Part shown: positions 49,901 through 62,474 of the stretch, piece after piece
Layout of the letters: each line of letters opens with the position of its first letter
Position numbering within the stretch: position 1 is the stretch's first letter
Assembly: GCA_903813345.2 (NCBI GenBank)
Contig: CAIIXF020000006.1
Coordinates: forward strand, 16,558,348 to 16,622,347
Source of the DNA: Owenia fusiformis
Lineage: Eukaryota; Annelida; Polychaeta; Sabellida; Oweniidae
Direction: 5' to 3'
Length of the DNA: 64,000 nt
Program-made: the position numbers and the translations under genes
The notes under the pieces: generated by a model
Databases searched by the model: none
Seen by the model: the letters and a program-made list of their open reading frames with translations, nothing else
Told to the model about the DNA's origin: nothing

Positions 49901-52648
49901 GTTATCTTGGCAATGATACCATTGTTTTCCATTGACTCAAGTTTTACTTATAATGCTTTCGATAGACTTGTGTAAACTATGTCTCGGTGTAAGACATAAA
50001 CACTACTTGTTGTATCACTGTATTAAAATTATTATTTTAGATTTAAATTTTCATTTGTGATTAGTTAAATATAATTTTTCTGCTAGGCTGCTTGTAGTTA
50101 CCTACTACAGCTAGTTTTGGATGTTGGATGTACATCTGCTTGTTATGTAAGTTATTCAAATAAACGTATGCAAATATTCAGCATCTTTGCAATTGTCAGA
50201 TATACTCTATCATCTTGCACATTTTGAGATGATTGACCAAAATTGGTCAATAAACTTTCATAAACTAGATATTTTATGTTAATAAACTATAATATAACTG
50301 CCATAAGTAGATAGTTGACCATTCAGCCAATCCTCCTCGGCTAGGTCTAAGCCTATAATGTTATGTTCTCATATCACCTGACAATGAAATAACAAATCAA
50401 AACAATGTGTAACTATGAACAATGTATAATAATGTAATAATATATTTTCTCAACTTGAAACACAACAATGTTACTGAATGTTATTTATCTTTAAAACTGT
50501 ATTGTAAATAGCTAATTGTAAATAAACAGGTTGGGCGAAAAACTTGTCACATTTTTTTTTATTTCGAAATAACTTTTTTGAAAATGCATGAATTTCAATA
50601 AATAATGAATCCATGCATTTTAAAAAAGTAATATTGAAATTTTTTGACCACCATGTAGAAGCCACCTATAAGAGTTTGGTGCGGGATGTAACTTATTAGG
50701 ATGAACATGGCAAACCCAAAATGAGCATAAGTAGATAATATTTTGAGCCGATAATAAATATTGCTATTATTGATAATAGCAATAATGTTGATGATACCAA
50801 AATTATCTGCTATTTTCTTAATGCTTATTCCTTCAATCCTGGGTGTGAGTAGAATCATTGTTTTTAAATTTGGAGTCTATATGTACAGGGTACCTAAAAT
50901 GCATTAACATTATCATATCACAAAAAGCAATGAATTTGCTATTATTAAAACTATCACTAAAATTCTTTTGGCCTAAAGCCTAGTATGTTATACAATAAGG
51001 TACATTATCAGTAATTTTGATAAGTTGTATCAGGTGTTCTCTGTATGAGTTTCAATTGCATCAGATGCATCGGCTCGGTTGGTAACGATACGAGCGTATC
51101 GATATGAAGACTCAAATATCGATACACCAAAAATATAATTAACATACCTGAAATCCATCATATTTTGCCAAAATCTACTGAATATTTGGCTTTTTTGAGA
51201 AATTGTTTTTATATCTTTTGTTTGGTTTCTCACTGGACATGACACGCCCAAAATGTTGTATAAATGCGAACAGAATGCTTAGCGGATTGACAGTCTAAAT
51301 GCGAACAAATAACTCGTGTCTTCTATGTCTCCGTATATCAACATACTTTGTTTTATAATTCTATATACTTTTGGACAATTTTAGTATGAATAAATATAAT
51401 CTTTGAATGTTTTATTGAATAGTACGCGTTCAATTTATTGATAACTCTAATGAAAAAAAACGAACAATATTTACGTTTGGAGTATTAATGTTGACTGGAG
51501 GTTAGAAATTGAAACTTTTTGAAAGTTTTGAACACAATTGATAGAATTATGGCCGTGTAAGCATCAAACATGGGTAGTTGTGTTATCCTTACATTTGAAC
51601 ATTCCTCAGTAAAGGGAAAGCACAGCCGGACTTCAAAAAATTGCAAAATACAATGCACAGACTAGACTACTATACAGCAGGTAGGCTTGATACTATAGAC
51701 TATAGTTTTTATACTTCTGAATCAAATGTCACAACAAGTGATAGACTTTAAACTCGACCTCAGCTACTTCAGTGTTGCACCCCCCCCCCCCCCCGGTTCA
51801 ACTACACTAGCTCTTAGCTCTTAGCATATATTCAGCCTAAAATCCAAATCATCACCACTTCCAACATCTTGATTGTTCATTCCCAAAAAGCTGTCATCAC
51901 TATCATATAAATCCACTTAATGTCACTACCAACACTCATTGTATCCTTTGGATTGCCTACTATCTTTGTAAATGGTGGAAGCTGACTTGCATGGTAAATC
52001 CAAGTATGGGCATGGCAGAAATCTTACCTCTGTCAAAACAAGGAAGGTCAAGGTTGACGCCCAGGGAACATAAACCACATGGGTAAAAACTACTACTCCA
52101 GTCGTATTATTTTCACTACAATGAGAGCAATTTTTCAATTTGGAACTTGCCATGTTGCTTTCAAGATTTTTTTAAACCTTGATATTTTCAGAAAAGGTTT
52201 GTATTTGGCACTGTACTAGTTAATCTGGTGTTGTGCCAATAAACATGCGGCCAGGATGCACATGCAGGGCACATGATGTCAAAGCTACCTTTTGCTGTTT
52301 TATAGTCTGAAATTGGCAGTATTTCTCACTGCTCTATCATACATCCATATGTCCAAGAAGCCATTTTTGCTGCCATATTTGTTCCGGGTACTGCATTCAC
52401 TGTATATTTAGGTAATTCAGTAGGTTTTGCCTCCAAAGTTTCTATTCAAAATTAACATTGTAACCTATTGATATAGTTTTAACACTATTGCACCATAAAA
52501 TGCATTCCCTTGACTTAGTCTGGTCTTTGTTTTTTCTATTAATTTCAGATTCAGCATTATACCTGGGGATGTTTCGCATCAGTATGGAGGGACTTAATGA
52601 AGGGTTGTATTTTCTTAGGGGCTTCTTCTAAACAATTTACTTTAAATT

Positions 52649-52962
52649 TTATTCAAAAATGTAACTGCTCCACTTCTGCGCCCCAACTTTTAATTTTAGA
52701 TTTTTGGATTGAGTGAGGTGATAACAGTTGAGAAATAGTATAATGCTGTCAACATTAAATTTAGATTTTGAAAAGTTAATATCTGTCTGTTTTGGCTCTC
52801 CTTTCTTGCTCTTTGGTCTGTTCCATTGACTTAGTAGCTGTGTAAATGTTGGATTATTAAGTCCCATTTGCACCAATGATTCAACATGAAATAGAATTTC
52901 AGAATCTTGATTGCATATCATGCTTAGTCCCGCTGGACATGAGCAGTTAGCTGTTTTTACAT
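52649..52962 (-). pseudogene. SWIM zinc-finger segment, copy 2
   Basis: Duplicate of 43032-43345, with the same Gln in place of the last zinc ligand. One difference, C to S or A level, near the CSCP box (GCTGG against ACTGG on the plus strand). Confidence 0.5.
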
Positions 52963-55900
52963 TTTACATGTGCACATGTTGCACCTAATTGAGCCAACCA
53001 TTGGAAAAGTATTGATATACCTTTTGTTCTTTGTAATCTGTCAAAAGGTGCATGCTAGTGTAACACTATCAAAAATTACTTTGAAATTCCTTTATTACCA
53101 CATTATTTCCATGTGAGTACATGTACATTACAATTTTTGGTAAAAAACTTATTTACATCAAAAGATAGTGTTTTTTTATACATAGAGTAAATTGCCTTAG
53201 CCTTTAAAATCATATTAAAACCATCATCCTCTTTAAAAATCTGGAGTACATTATCTTCTCCCATTTTGATAAGAGCCAGTAGAGCTACCCTTTCAGCATC
53301 TAAAAAGCTACAAAATAGAGTAAAATGATCTTAGGTTTCAATATCGCCAAAGCTCAGTTTATCATTGAATTAGGTTTCTGAGTGTATCTTACCCGCCCTA
53401 ATACTAATTTGTGCCACTCTGATTTTTAGGGATAAATTCCAGTGTTTTTTTTGCCGTGTCCAATAAGTTGAACCTTATCAGAGTATTCCAAATTGTATGA
53501 ATAGGTGATACAAGTCTAATGTTACTCTAATTATGCTCTAATTCAGTGGCTCGAAATATGAGGATTTTTTGTAAATATTTATGATTACATATTGCCAGTC
53601 CAACAATCTTGTTTCCTCTGACAATCAATCCAATCTTTATCTGGAATCTATGCTGGATCACTGAGTTCAATCCAATTTACATTGAGTCTCTATGTTCCTT
53701 GATGACTTAAGCATTAATCTGTATAAGGGCAACCATTGAGGCATAGTATCCACTCCTTTGATGATTATGGGCTTCCAAGAACTCCTTTAGCGTATCTACT
53801 TCTTTATGTAAAAAAGTCAATGTCAGTGACACTGTCATCATCAGGCCCATTGGACACTGTCTAGACACCTAGCCCCTGCCATTGATTTGAAAACACAAAT
53901 ATGTGTATAGAACTATTCGGTGCAAAACACCACAAAATGATTTTATAATATTTACCTCTATCTTAGCATCTATCATTATACTCCCCTCACTGATATACAA
54001 ACATGGGTGGTTCTAGTAGATATCTGGAAGTCCAGTTACTATTTTATTTTTTTATTTGATCTCATCGGACAGTGGGAAGTTCTCCATATACTGTAAATTT
54101 TAAATAATTTGATTAAGGCAAAACATTTGTATTGTTACCATTAACTTTTACAATTAGCTGCATATGTTGTTGTGATGTAATTCATTAATCTCCCTACTGC
54201 ATGATTGGTGCCACCACTTGTCACAAAGGGTTCAGGCTATCCCAGCTTACAGTTCTTCCTTGTCTTTCCTTGTCTTTATTGTCACAATTAAATCACATAG
54301 ATTTTCTGATGATCCTGCAGACAGCTTTGATTTTGGTTGTTTTGATTGAATAGATGAAGATTTTGAAGTCATGATTTGCATCTATGTTTTTTAATTTGTA
54401 TTTTTTGTTTCCTGACATAATTTGGCATTAGTGACATTTAAACATTTTGAATTGACAGGTTTGAAGTGCTCATGGAATGCCGGACCATGATTCAAGATAA
54501 TATCAGTACCATCGTATCTAGAGTGTAGAGTTTCTGCTGGTTCCTGTGGAAATAATTCTCTCTATGTCTTGCCAGATTACTTTGTCAGGTTGGCCACAGC
54601 TCTGGAGTCTTCTTATTTGTGGAAAACATTGGGATTTGACCAATGAAACTCTGGAAAACACTGGAAATGAATTTAAATTTTTCTAGAAAATTTTCTTTTT
54701 TCCAGAAATGGCACAAATAACTAATAAAGGGGCTATCTATTTTTTGTGTGGATGAAGTCAACTTTATTGAAGCAATTAATCCATATCCTTTAGTTTTTTT
54801 ACAGAAGTATAATCATGATTACCAATATCTAACAACATAGTATAGAGCTACTCAAATTATATATTTGGTATAAAATCCTTGAACAAAAACAAATCAAGAA
54901 GCACCTTCAAGAGGAATACAGTAAGCTTTTCTGAAAACCAACTGACCAAATGTAAAAATATTGTTATTGAAATGGAACACATTCTTTCATGTAATAGGTA
55001 AAGGTCTATTTGAACCAAATACTGGTTAAATAATTATATTTACATCTATTAAATAACCATGACACTAAGTATTTGAAATTATTATCACCTTATGCTATTA
55101 TTTAGAACACAATGCAGAGTTAGTTACACCAATTTGTGGTAACCTGAGTCAAAATGCTCAAGTTGAGATTCAATGACCCCTCTTTGGCAGGGGTCTATTG
55201 CAAAAATAGAAAGTTGGTCTATAGCATTGTGATGCTGGTCAATTCCCCTCATATTTGGCGCTGCATTCACTTGTGCTATTCAAAAGATTAGTTCATTTTG
55301 CATAAATTGTTGAACATTTGGAGCCTGATTAGCCCCTCCAGCTCTTCATTGTTGACCAAACGCTTGTTCAGTGTGGTCACCCCATATTAATTTTTCACTC
55401 ATGAGAAAGCTGGACCCTGACTTTGCTAACTACAGTATCAGACAATGTTTGAAATGAGCGAACTGTTATTTTCCAGCTTTCCACTGTTTCAGTGTTAGTC
55501 TATTTCGCTATGTCATTGTCAGCCCTTCAACATGTGCTGCTAAATCTGCTGCAGCCCCCCCCCCCCGCCAAACTTAACCAAGCCATGATAATAAAAAATC
55601 GTGAAGTCACTGAATTCTAAATTCTGGCTGTTGGTCTCTGTAATATGGCTGACTGAAAGGATTTAAAAGACGATATTCATCAGCCACAGATCTAACATTC
55701 AGACTGTCAAAACACATTTTTGAACAACTGCACTAATTCTATTGTTGAAACATACTCAGCTGTTACAGTTAGCTGCATATAGTTCACAACAAACTTGGAA
55801 CCCATGCAGCAAAGTTCCTGTGATTGTTTATACACATGCAAGATCATGTGTAAGATGGTAAAAGATGTTCATTGTATCAAAAACTCGAGAAATGATTTTT

Positions 55901-56168
55901 ACCCATTGTCTATCATTGTCATATATGAAAAATGATATTATTCTCAACTATTTATTTGATTTTTCACACCCAACGTTTTCTGTTTATACGCATATTTTTA
56001 GACTGAATATAATGACTGAAGTGTGTTGTAAACTGAGTTAAACATCTTACCTCACTAAGTGGCACCCGGTATATGTATATATATTTCTTTATTGAGACCA
56101 ATTCTGATCATCATACATAATCAATTTATATTAATACAATGTAATGTAATAAAAATAATATATACACT

Positions 56169-56373
56169 TTAAGTGTTAATTATGGTGAAAACCTTCCGTA
56201 GCATCAAGGGTTGAAAAGAGCTTCCCCCAAGTTTCTGAAGTATACAATCAATAGTTGGAAGTACAAATATTTTGCACTTGACTGATTTGTTTAATTTTCT
56301 TAAGTCAACTGTTATGTGAACTTTTCCAACTTCGAGACTACTGAGACCATGACACTCCACTAAGAAGGTATTA
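56169..56373 (-). pseudogene. Gypsy reverse transcriptase fragment, copy 2
   Basis: Duplicate of 46556-46760, here continuous with the unit because the Helentron-like insertion is absent. Same frameshift before motif A. Confidence 0.6.
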
Positions 56374-58321
56374 TTATCTTGGCAATGATACCATTGTTTT
56401 CCATTGACTCAAGTTTTACTTATAATGCTTTCGATAGACTTGTGTAAACTATGTCTCGGTGTAAGACATAAACACTACTTGTTGTATCACTGTATTAAAA
56501 TTATTATTTTAGATTTAAATTTTCATTTGTGATTAGTTAAATATAATTTTTCTGCTAGGCTGCTTGTAGTTACCTACTACAGCTAGTTTTGGATGTTGGA
56601 TGTACATCTGCTTGTTATGTAAGTTATTCAAATAAACGTATGCAAATATTCAGCATCTTTGCAATTGTCAGATATACTCTATCATCTTGCACATTTTGAG
56701 ATGATTGACCAAAATTGGTCAATAAACTTTCATAAACTAGATATTTTATGTTAGTAAACTATAATATAACTGCCATAAGTAGATAGTTGACCATTCAGCC
56801 AATCCTCCTCGGCTAGGTCTAAGCCTATAATGTTATGTTCTCATATCACCTGACAATGAAATAACAAATCAAAACAATGTGTAACTATGAACAATGTATA
56901 ATAATGTAATAATATATTTTCTCAACTTGAAACACAACAATGTTACTGAATGTTATTTATCTTTAAAACTGTATTGTAAATAGCTAATTGTAAATAAACA
57001 GGTTGGGCGAACAACTTGTCACATTTTTTTTTATTTCGAAATAACTTTTTTGAAAATGCATGAATTTCAATAAATAATGAATCCATGCATTTTAAAAAAG
57101 TAATATTGAAATTTTTTGACCACCATGTAGAAGCCACCTATAAGAGTTTGGTGCGGGATGTAACTTATTAGGATGAACATGGCAAACCCAAAATGAGCAT
57201 AAGTAGATAATATTTTGAGCCGATAATAAATATTGCTATTATTGATAATAGCAATAATGTTGATGATACCAAAATTATCTGCTATTTTCTTAATGCTTAT
57301 TCCTTCAATCCTGGGTGTGAGTAGAATCATTGTTTTTAAATTTGGAGTCTATATGTACAGGGTACCTAAAATGCATTAACATTATCATATCACAAAAAGC
57401 AATGAATTTGCTATTATTAAAACTATCACTAAAATTCTTTTGGCCTAAAGCCTAGTATGTTATACAATAAGGTACATTATCAGTAATTTTGATAAGTTGT
57501 ATCAGGTGTTCTCTGTATGAGTTTCAATTGCATCAGATGCATCGGCTCGGTTGGTAACGATACGAGCGTATCGATATGAAGACTCAAATATCGATACACC
57601 AAAAATATAATTAACATACCTGAAATCCATCATATTTTGCCAAAATCTACTGAATATTTGGCTTTTTTGAGAAATTGTTTTTATATCTTTTGTTTGGTTT
57701 CTCACTGGACATGACACGCCCAAAATGTTGTATAAATGCGAACAGAATGCTTAGCGGATTGACAGTCTAAATGCGAACAAATAACTCGTGTCTTCTATGT
57801 CTCCGTATATCAACATACTTTGTTTTATAATTCTATATACTTTTGGACAATTTTAGTATGAATAAATATAATCTTTGAATGTTTTATTGAATAGTACGCG
57901 TTCAATTTATTGATAACTCTAATGAAAAAAAACGAACAATATTTACGTTTGGAGTATTAATGTTGACTGGAGGTTAGAAATTGAAACTTTTTGAAAGTTT
58001 TGAACACAATTGATAGAATTATGGCCGTGTAAGCATCAAACATGGGTAGTTGTGTTATCCTTACATTTGAACATTCCTCAGTAAAGGGAAAGCACAGCCG
58101 GACTTCAAAAAATTGCAAAATACAATGCACAGACTAGACTACTATACAGCAGGTAGGCTTGATACTCTAGACTATAGTTTTTATACTTCTGAATCAAATG
58201 TCACAACAGACTATAGTTTTTATACTTCTGAATCAAATGTCACAACAAGTGATAGACTTTAAACTCGACCTCAGCTACTTCAGTGTTGCACCCCCCCCCC
58301 CCCCCCGGTTCAACTACACTA

Positions 58322-58410
58322 TTATGTATCGTATCGTTGCTCGTATCGTGACCTGAGTATCGAGATACGTATCGTATCGTTTCATAATGTATCGCTGGAC
58401 CCCTAGTTAA
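58322..58410. repeat. GTATCG-rich repeat
   Basis: Short repeats GTATCGTATCG, ACGTATCGTATCG and relatives, with a related CGATACGAGCGTATCGATA stretch inside both duplication copies (about 51086 and 57558). Resembles ends of hAT-type MITEs, but no boundaries can be set. Confidence 0.45.
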
Positions 58411-58859
58411 AACCTTTAATAAGAGCCAACAAAAGGTTCTAAAGTTAAGTAATTGCAAATAGTTACTAGTCTTATTTACAAGTGTTCTTGACTGACAATT
58501 CTATTGACAAGGTTCATCATCTTGTTTCATAAATACTAAATGAAAAAATGATATGGAAACATGTGAAACATCTGTTATTACATTTTGAATTTCTCCATTT
58601 TTCTATTATTCCATCATATTGTATTTGAAACATACATGTAGTATAATAATCAGCATTACAAGAATAAATCCAAAAACATTCCAGTTGTTTAAATTTTCTG
58701 TATTCTAATTTTTCAACCAGGATGCCAATTACAGGGTGGTCAAGAACAGAAACCCTGTATTTTGCAATAACTTTAAGTGCTTGAATATACATATGTTTGA
58801 ATGATATTTGTTCTATCCTGTTTTTCCACCCTGTATTTAAACCTAAAAGCAATGTTTTG

Positions 58860-59491
58860 CAATATATGGCCTCATATGCTTTGTGCAAAATAAGTCCAGT
58901 TTGGGCAGCAGTGATACATTCATGTACTCTTTGTTAAGGGATATTTCCTCAACAAAAATGTCATTCTTTGTGTAGACTACAACGTAGCACATCTTTCTTC
59001 CAGTGATAAATAGTTGTCCTTGAACTTGAGCATTATAATGTGTATTTGTTTTCAACTTTAATTGACCATTTGAGTCTCTGAACAAAAATTTCTGATTTTC
59101 CTCTGATATTGCTTCATCTTTTCCATTGAATGGAAATTTTACTTCCAAAAGTTGGTCATCACCAATGAGGCCATCTGGTGAGCATGCTAGATAGGGGTTT
59201 TCAACAGAAATGAATAACCCACATTCTTTTACAATTTTTCCAGTTTTGTCCTCAAAGGTTTTCCTAGCCACTGGTTCCTACTTGATGCCATGCGTAGTTG
59301 CTTCAGATTTGAAAGGCTTGGGATTAACTATGGCCTCACAAAGCCTATCATAGTTTCTTTGGTGGGTGGAATGCTCTACTTCACCAAATTTTGAAGCAGT
59401 TATCCTCCATGATCGTAGATCATGCCACTCCTTGGAAAGTGCTTGATTCATCGTTCTTCACTCTATTTCGGCAGCTTGTGATGAATCAATC
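58860..59491 (-). pseudogene. YqaJ-type exonuclease domain gene with two in-frame stops
   Basis: From acceptor CAATTCAG (about 59492) the frame reads IDSSQAAEIE, TGA, then MNQALSKEWHDLRSWRITAS, KFGEVEHS, NPKPFKSEATTHGIK, TAG (59279-59277), then EPVARKTFEDKTGKIVKECG, LFISVENPYLACSPDGLIGD and LLEVKFPF, and YNAQVQGQLFITGRKMC. SPDG, E-V-K and Q-G-Q-L are the PD-(D/E)xK-type catalytic signatures of the YqaJ recombinase/exonuclease family, whose members digest DNA ends. Frame and motifs are conserved around both stops, so the gene died recently or the stops are errors. The SAP exon at 61007-61111 lies upstream on the same strand. Confidence 0.72.
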
Positions 59492-59599
59492 TGAATTGAA
59501 AAAAATTATACAATTATTATTACATGTATTAAAGACATTAACCCTAGAAGCCCAAAGGGGAAACAAAAGGTCCCCACAAAAAAGTTTTTTTCTAAGACA

Positions 59600-60100
59600 G
59601 TTTTTATAGGCATCAGGTGACTTTTTTAGATGGAGATGGAGACTATAACATTATCATAATAATAACAATATTCTTAAATAATACATAATCACGGTACTGA
59701 GTCTGTTCCACTGACCAGCTCAAAAACATTTCATGTTTCACCACCTTAAAGGCCCTATGAAAAGTTTTAAAATAGCCTATGTATTAACCATTGGCGCCCA
59801 GATAAATCTTGTCTACAGGTTTTCCAGCCAAACTGTTTCAGGAATTTATCTTAAATTGTAAGGTTAGGTCCTACCTAGGAAAGTTTAGAACTGATTAATT
59901 TTTGGGCTTTCTAGGCACTAGTTAAATGTTAAGGTGGCCATTTTAAACTTTCCACCTCATCTTGTTTAAATATGCTAAACTGTCAAAATAATATAATGCT
60001 GATTTGTCTAACAAGGTTGAAAAAATAATATACAGTGCATGTTTTTAAATATAACTGTAGCATTGTTTACTATGAGAATTTAATTTTTTTTGACAAAAAG
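59600..60100. other. No gene recognised
   Basis: AT-rich spacer between the YqaJ remnant and the TTAA-MITE relative. Confidence 0.35.
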
Positions 60101-60107
60101 ATGTGAG

Positions 60108-60385
60108 TTTTGAGGTAAGGGTGAATGTTCAGAATTTTGCTGCAACCTTCAATAGACTCACATGTTATTTTTCAAATTTGAATCACTCCTTCCCCACAGT
60201 GTCTAGATCTCTCACTTTTGCACAATGAGTGCACTTATGTACCTCGAAAATAATGTGAAGAAGAATGTTTTGATGAATTTTCTCGTTTTATACATTTAAC
60301 AAAACAAATCTTCTCGCCAGTCTTTTCTAGGCACATAAGTGCACTCATTGTGCAAAACTGGAAGATGTAGACAATGAGTTTCATT
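60108..60385. mobile_element. Diverged relative of the 7153-type palindromic MITE
   Basis: Shares ordered blocks with that element: AAGGGTGAATG, CACATGTTATTTTTCAAA, CTCCTTCCCCACA, TTGCACAATGAGTGCACTT, TTTTCTAGGCAC and TGCAAAACTGGAAGAT, again arranged as inverted arms. The TTAA termini are not recognisable here. Confidence 0.6.
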
Positions 60386-61006
60386 CGATTGAAAATACTA
60401 GTTCTATTTCTGAAATAATATTTTCGTAATTATACATCAATAAGGTCACAATGGCATATAGGTGTGTATAGGTGTGTATTTATTCATATAACCTAAACAA
60501 GCGGAACTATTAACTTAACACACAATAGGCAAAATGACCATGGAGGTTAGACCTACATACAGTATGTAGTCAGGGTGATAAGACATGTCAGATAATGTTG
60601 ATTGACTTCACATAGGTACACTAATAGGTAACACAGTTTGCTCAAACACTGGCTCAAACTCAAAGAATGTATGAAGAATCCTCTCTTGACTTGCTACATG
60701 TAGGTGTAGGTACAGTACATGTACAATTGTACATGTAGACCTAGAGAGGCACCCCAGATCATGAATTTGAGGTTGAAATCTGGAAATTCGATCAATATTG
60801 ATTTTAAATGGGGTGAATGATAACAAGCTCAAACGGGAAGCATAGGACAAATTCCCCAGTCAAGTGTTGCATTGCGAAAAAGGCTAAAAAATCAAGTCCA
60901 AATCTATCCCTATTATCACCCGTGTCAGAAAATAAATACATTTTGAAGGCCATGATATCAAAAGATTTGCTGTTTGTGTCGATAAAGAACGTTTAATAGG
61001 AATCAC

Positions 61007-61111
61007 AAACCTTTCAACAAGAGCCTCCTTCCTCCCATTTGTGCTGGCACCACTCAAGGACAACTCACTCTTCAGCTTTTGTACCGTACACTTTCCAAAC
61101 TGATCTGCCAT
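61007..61111 (-). CDS. SAP-domain first exon, candidate 5' end of the YqaJ-type gene
   Basis: From the ATG at 61111: MADQFGKCTVQKLKSELSLS, then GASTNGRKEALVERF. This is a SAP motif (helix, LKxEL, G-x-x-x-x-G-R-K-x-x-L-x-x-R) that binds AT-rich DNA. A donor probably lies at 61012 (GTTTGT) or 61006 (GTGATT). SAP at the start and YqaJ at the end is a domain order I recall from expanded invertebrate families. Here the two pieces lie 1.5 kb apart on the same strand, so one spliced gene is plausible. Confidence 0.6.
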
Positions 61112-61425
61112 CTTCCAAGTTCAAGGCCCTAACCCTTGGAAAGCTTGATCACTTACATCGCCTTGCACTATTTACATTTGATTGAATATTTTAAGTCAGT
61201 ATAAGAGTAAAATTGGAGAGGAGTGTTACTCAACAACTATTTTCGAATATATGAATGTTTCTCCTTGTCTAATGAATCATCAATCTGTAGAATAATGTAG
61301 CACAACTTTGTCTTGTTAGTTGACTTCTTCGTCTGGCACAGGGTGAGTCACGTGACCTATATGTTGACTTACGCACTTGCGCACCACCTATATCAGGGCT
61401 CGAATCACGCGAAACACCATTCATG

Positions 61426-61785
61426 TTAGTCATATTCTATATTATTACAATGCATTCGGCCATTGAAGAACTTGTCATTCTTGGTCATGTTTCCTATGAT
61501 TAAGCACATTTTTCGACATTGGGTAGTTCCATCACTGTCGCTCAGCATGCAACCGCATGGCACATAAATGTACCATGCTTTGAATAATATGCCAGGTTTC
61601 TCTGACAATATCATGATAGCATTTGACGCAGCTATTTCAGCATCTCTGAAGGATCTAATGCATGACGTTGGAGTAATGCTTACTTCATTTTCGACATAGT
61701 TATTCAACAGTTCAATCACATTGAACTCTGGTCCTTTGACATGAAGTAGTTTGACCTCCTCTATCTTTACTTGATTTAGGAAACC
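61426..61785 (-). other. Unknown open frame (about 120 codons), possible exon
   Basis: Open from a possible acceptor GAGAG (about 61786): LNQVKIEEVKLLHVKGPEF, NVIELLNNYVENEVSITP, FRDAEIAASNAIMILSEKPG and a Cys-rich stretch (CGCMLSDSDGTTQCRKMC) before a stop at 61426. Amino-acid composition looks protein-like, but I recognise nothing. Located 300 bp upstream of the SAP exon on the same strand. Confidence 0.3.
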
Positions 61786-61964
61786 CTCTCACAACTGGTC
61801 AGCCCACATAGACAAAAAGGAAAATTCAATATCTAGACGATATTTGAAATGATGTTAAAAGTTCAATTTTTTCAAGCAAAAACCTGTATTTTATTGACAG
61901 TGAAGTGTTTTTGAAAAAAGCATAAGATTAGGAATTTTGATAAAATATTTAATAATTAGAGGTT

Positions 61965-62073
61965 ATGTCACTATCGTGGCATATATGCCCGAGGTCTCAG
62001 TGATATATGGCCTGGCCTTGGGAGGGACATTGATCTCTGAGAACCAAGGGCATATGTGCCACGATAGTGACAT
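61965..62073. repeat. Inverted repeat, 26-bp arms
   Basis: ATGTCACTATCGTGGCATAT at the left and its complement at 62048-62073, with one or two mismatches and about 57 bp between. Possibly the end of a MITE; no target duplication identified. Confidence 0.7.
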
Positions 62074-62080
62074 AAACGAT

Positions 62081-62326
62081 TTATAACATACCTATGATGA
62101 TGTAGACTGGTCAGAGAGTACCGTTTTCTTATAGAATTGACAAACAAATGGTTTGAAAATGATTGAAATGAGTTTAGAAAAATTGCTCGCGCAGTTTTAT
62201 CTTCAATTGATTGGTTATGACGTCAGCGCCTTGACCAATCAGAAAGTTAGCGGGCTTTTCAAAACTGATATTGGCCCGCTGTCTTGTGTACACTTTGCAC
62301 TATACATCATCATAGGTATGTTATAA
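62081..62326. mobile_element. MITE-like inverted repeat element enclosing CCAAT/CRE motifs
   Basis: Arms TTATAACATACCTATGATGA (62081) and the complement ending TTATAA (62326), 24 bp or more. Inside are GATTGG, the CRE TGACGTCA (about 62219-62226), CCAATC, and a GCGGGC/GCCCGC hairpin (about 62250-62282). Either a MITE or a promoter region with symmetrical motifs. Confidence 0.5.
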
Positions 62327-62474
62327 GAATGGTTATTTCATCGCAAATATAGAGTAAAAACACAACATGCATGTAGCACTATTCTTAAGTCTGCGCCTTC
62401 ATATTACTTATCTCAAGTCCAAATCAGATTTACTGCCCTCTATTCCTTTGCAAAGATGTCTCACTTTCATATAT

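Larger units (their letters stand above)
42199..51815. repeat. Second tandem duplication, copy 1 (9617 bp including a 3140-bp insertion)
   Basis: Repeated at 51816-58321. Offset is 9617 before the insertion (42199-46760 against 51816-56373) and 6472 after it (49901-51810 against 56374-58321). The left edge is AGCTCTTAGCATATATTC and the right edge GGTTCAACTACACTA. Differences are few: scattered substitutions, poly-C length, a 39-bp local duplication in copy 2 and one 29-bp inverted stretch. Apart from the SWIM and Gypsy remnants listed separately I see no gene in it. Confidence 0.92.
51816..58321. repeat. Second tandem duplication, copy 2 (about 6.5 kb, without the Helentron insertion)
   Basis: Begins AGCTCTTAGCAT directly after the end of copy 1, with an extra CTCTTAG at the join. 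Carries the SWIM remnant (52649-52962), the Gypsy RT remnant (56169-56373) and an extra 39-bp direct repeat at about 58168-58246 (GACTATAGTTTTTATACTTC twice). Ends after a 16-C tract. Serves as the pre-insertion reference for copy 1. Confidence 0.92.

Noticed and set aside
50471-51251. ORFs of 64-87 codons repeated at 56943-57723
   Set aside because: Retained only because the segment is duplicated; AT-rich, without recognisable domains or splice sites.
60608-60850. 80-codon minus-strand ORF
   Set aside because: No homology, domain or codon pattern seen; it lies in noncoding DNA between the MITE relative and the SAP exon.
61322-61352. Possible first SERGEF exon (FFVWHR before donor GTGAGT)
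   Set aside because: The Phe-x-Trp resembles the SERGEF start, but two extra residues and an upstream stop make it unconvincing.
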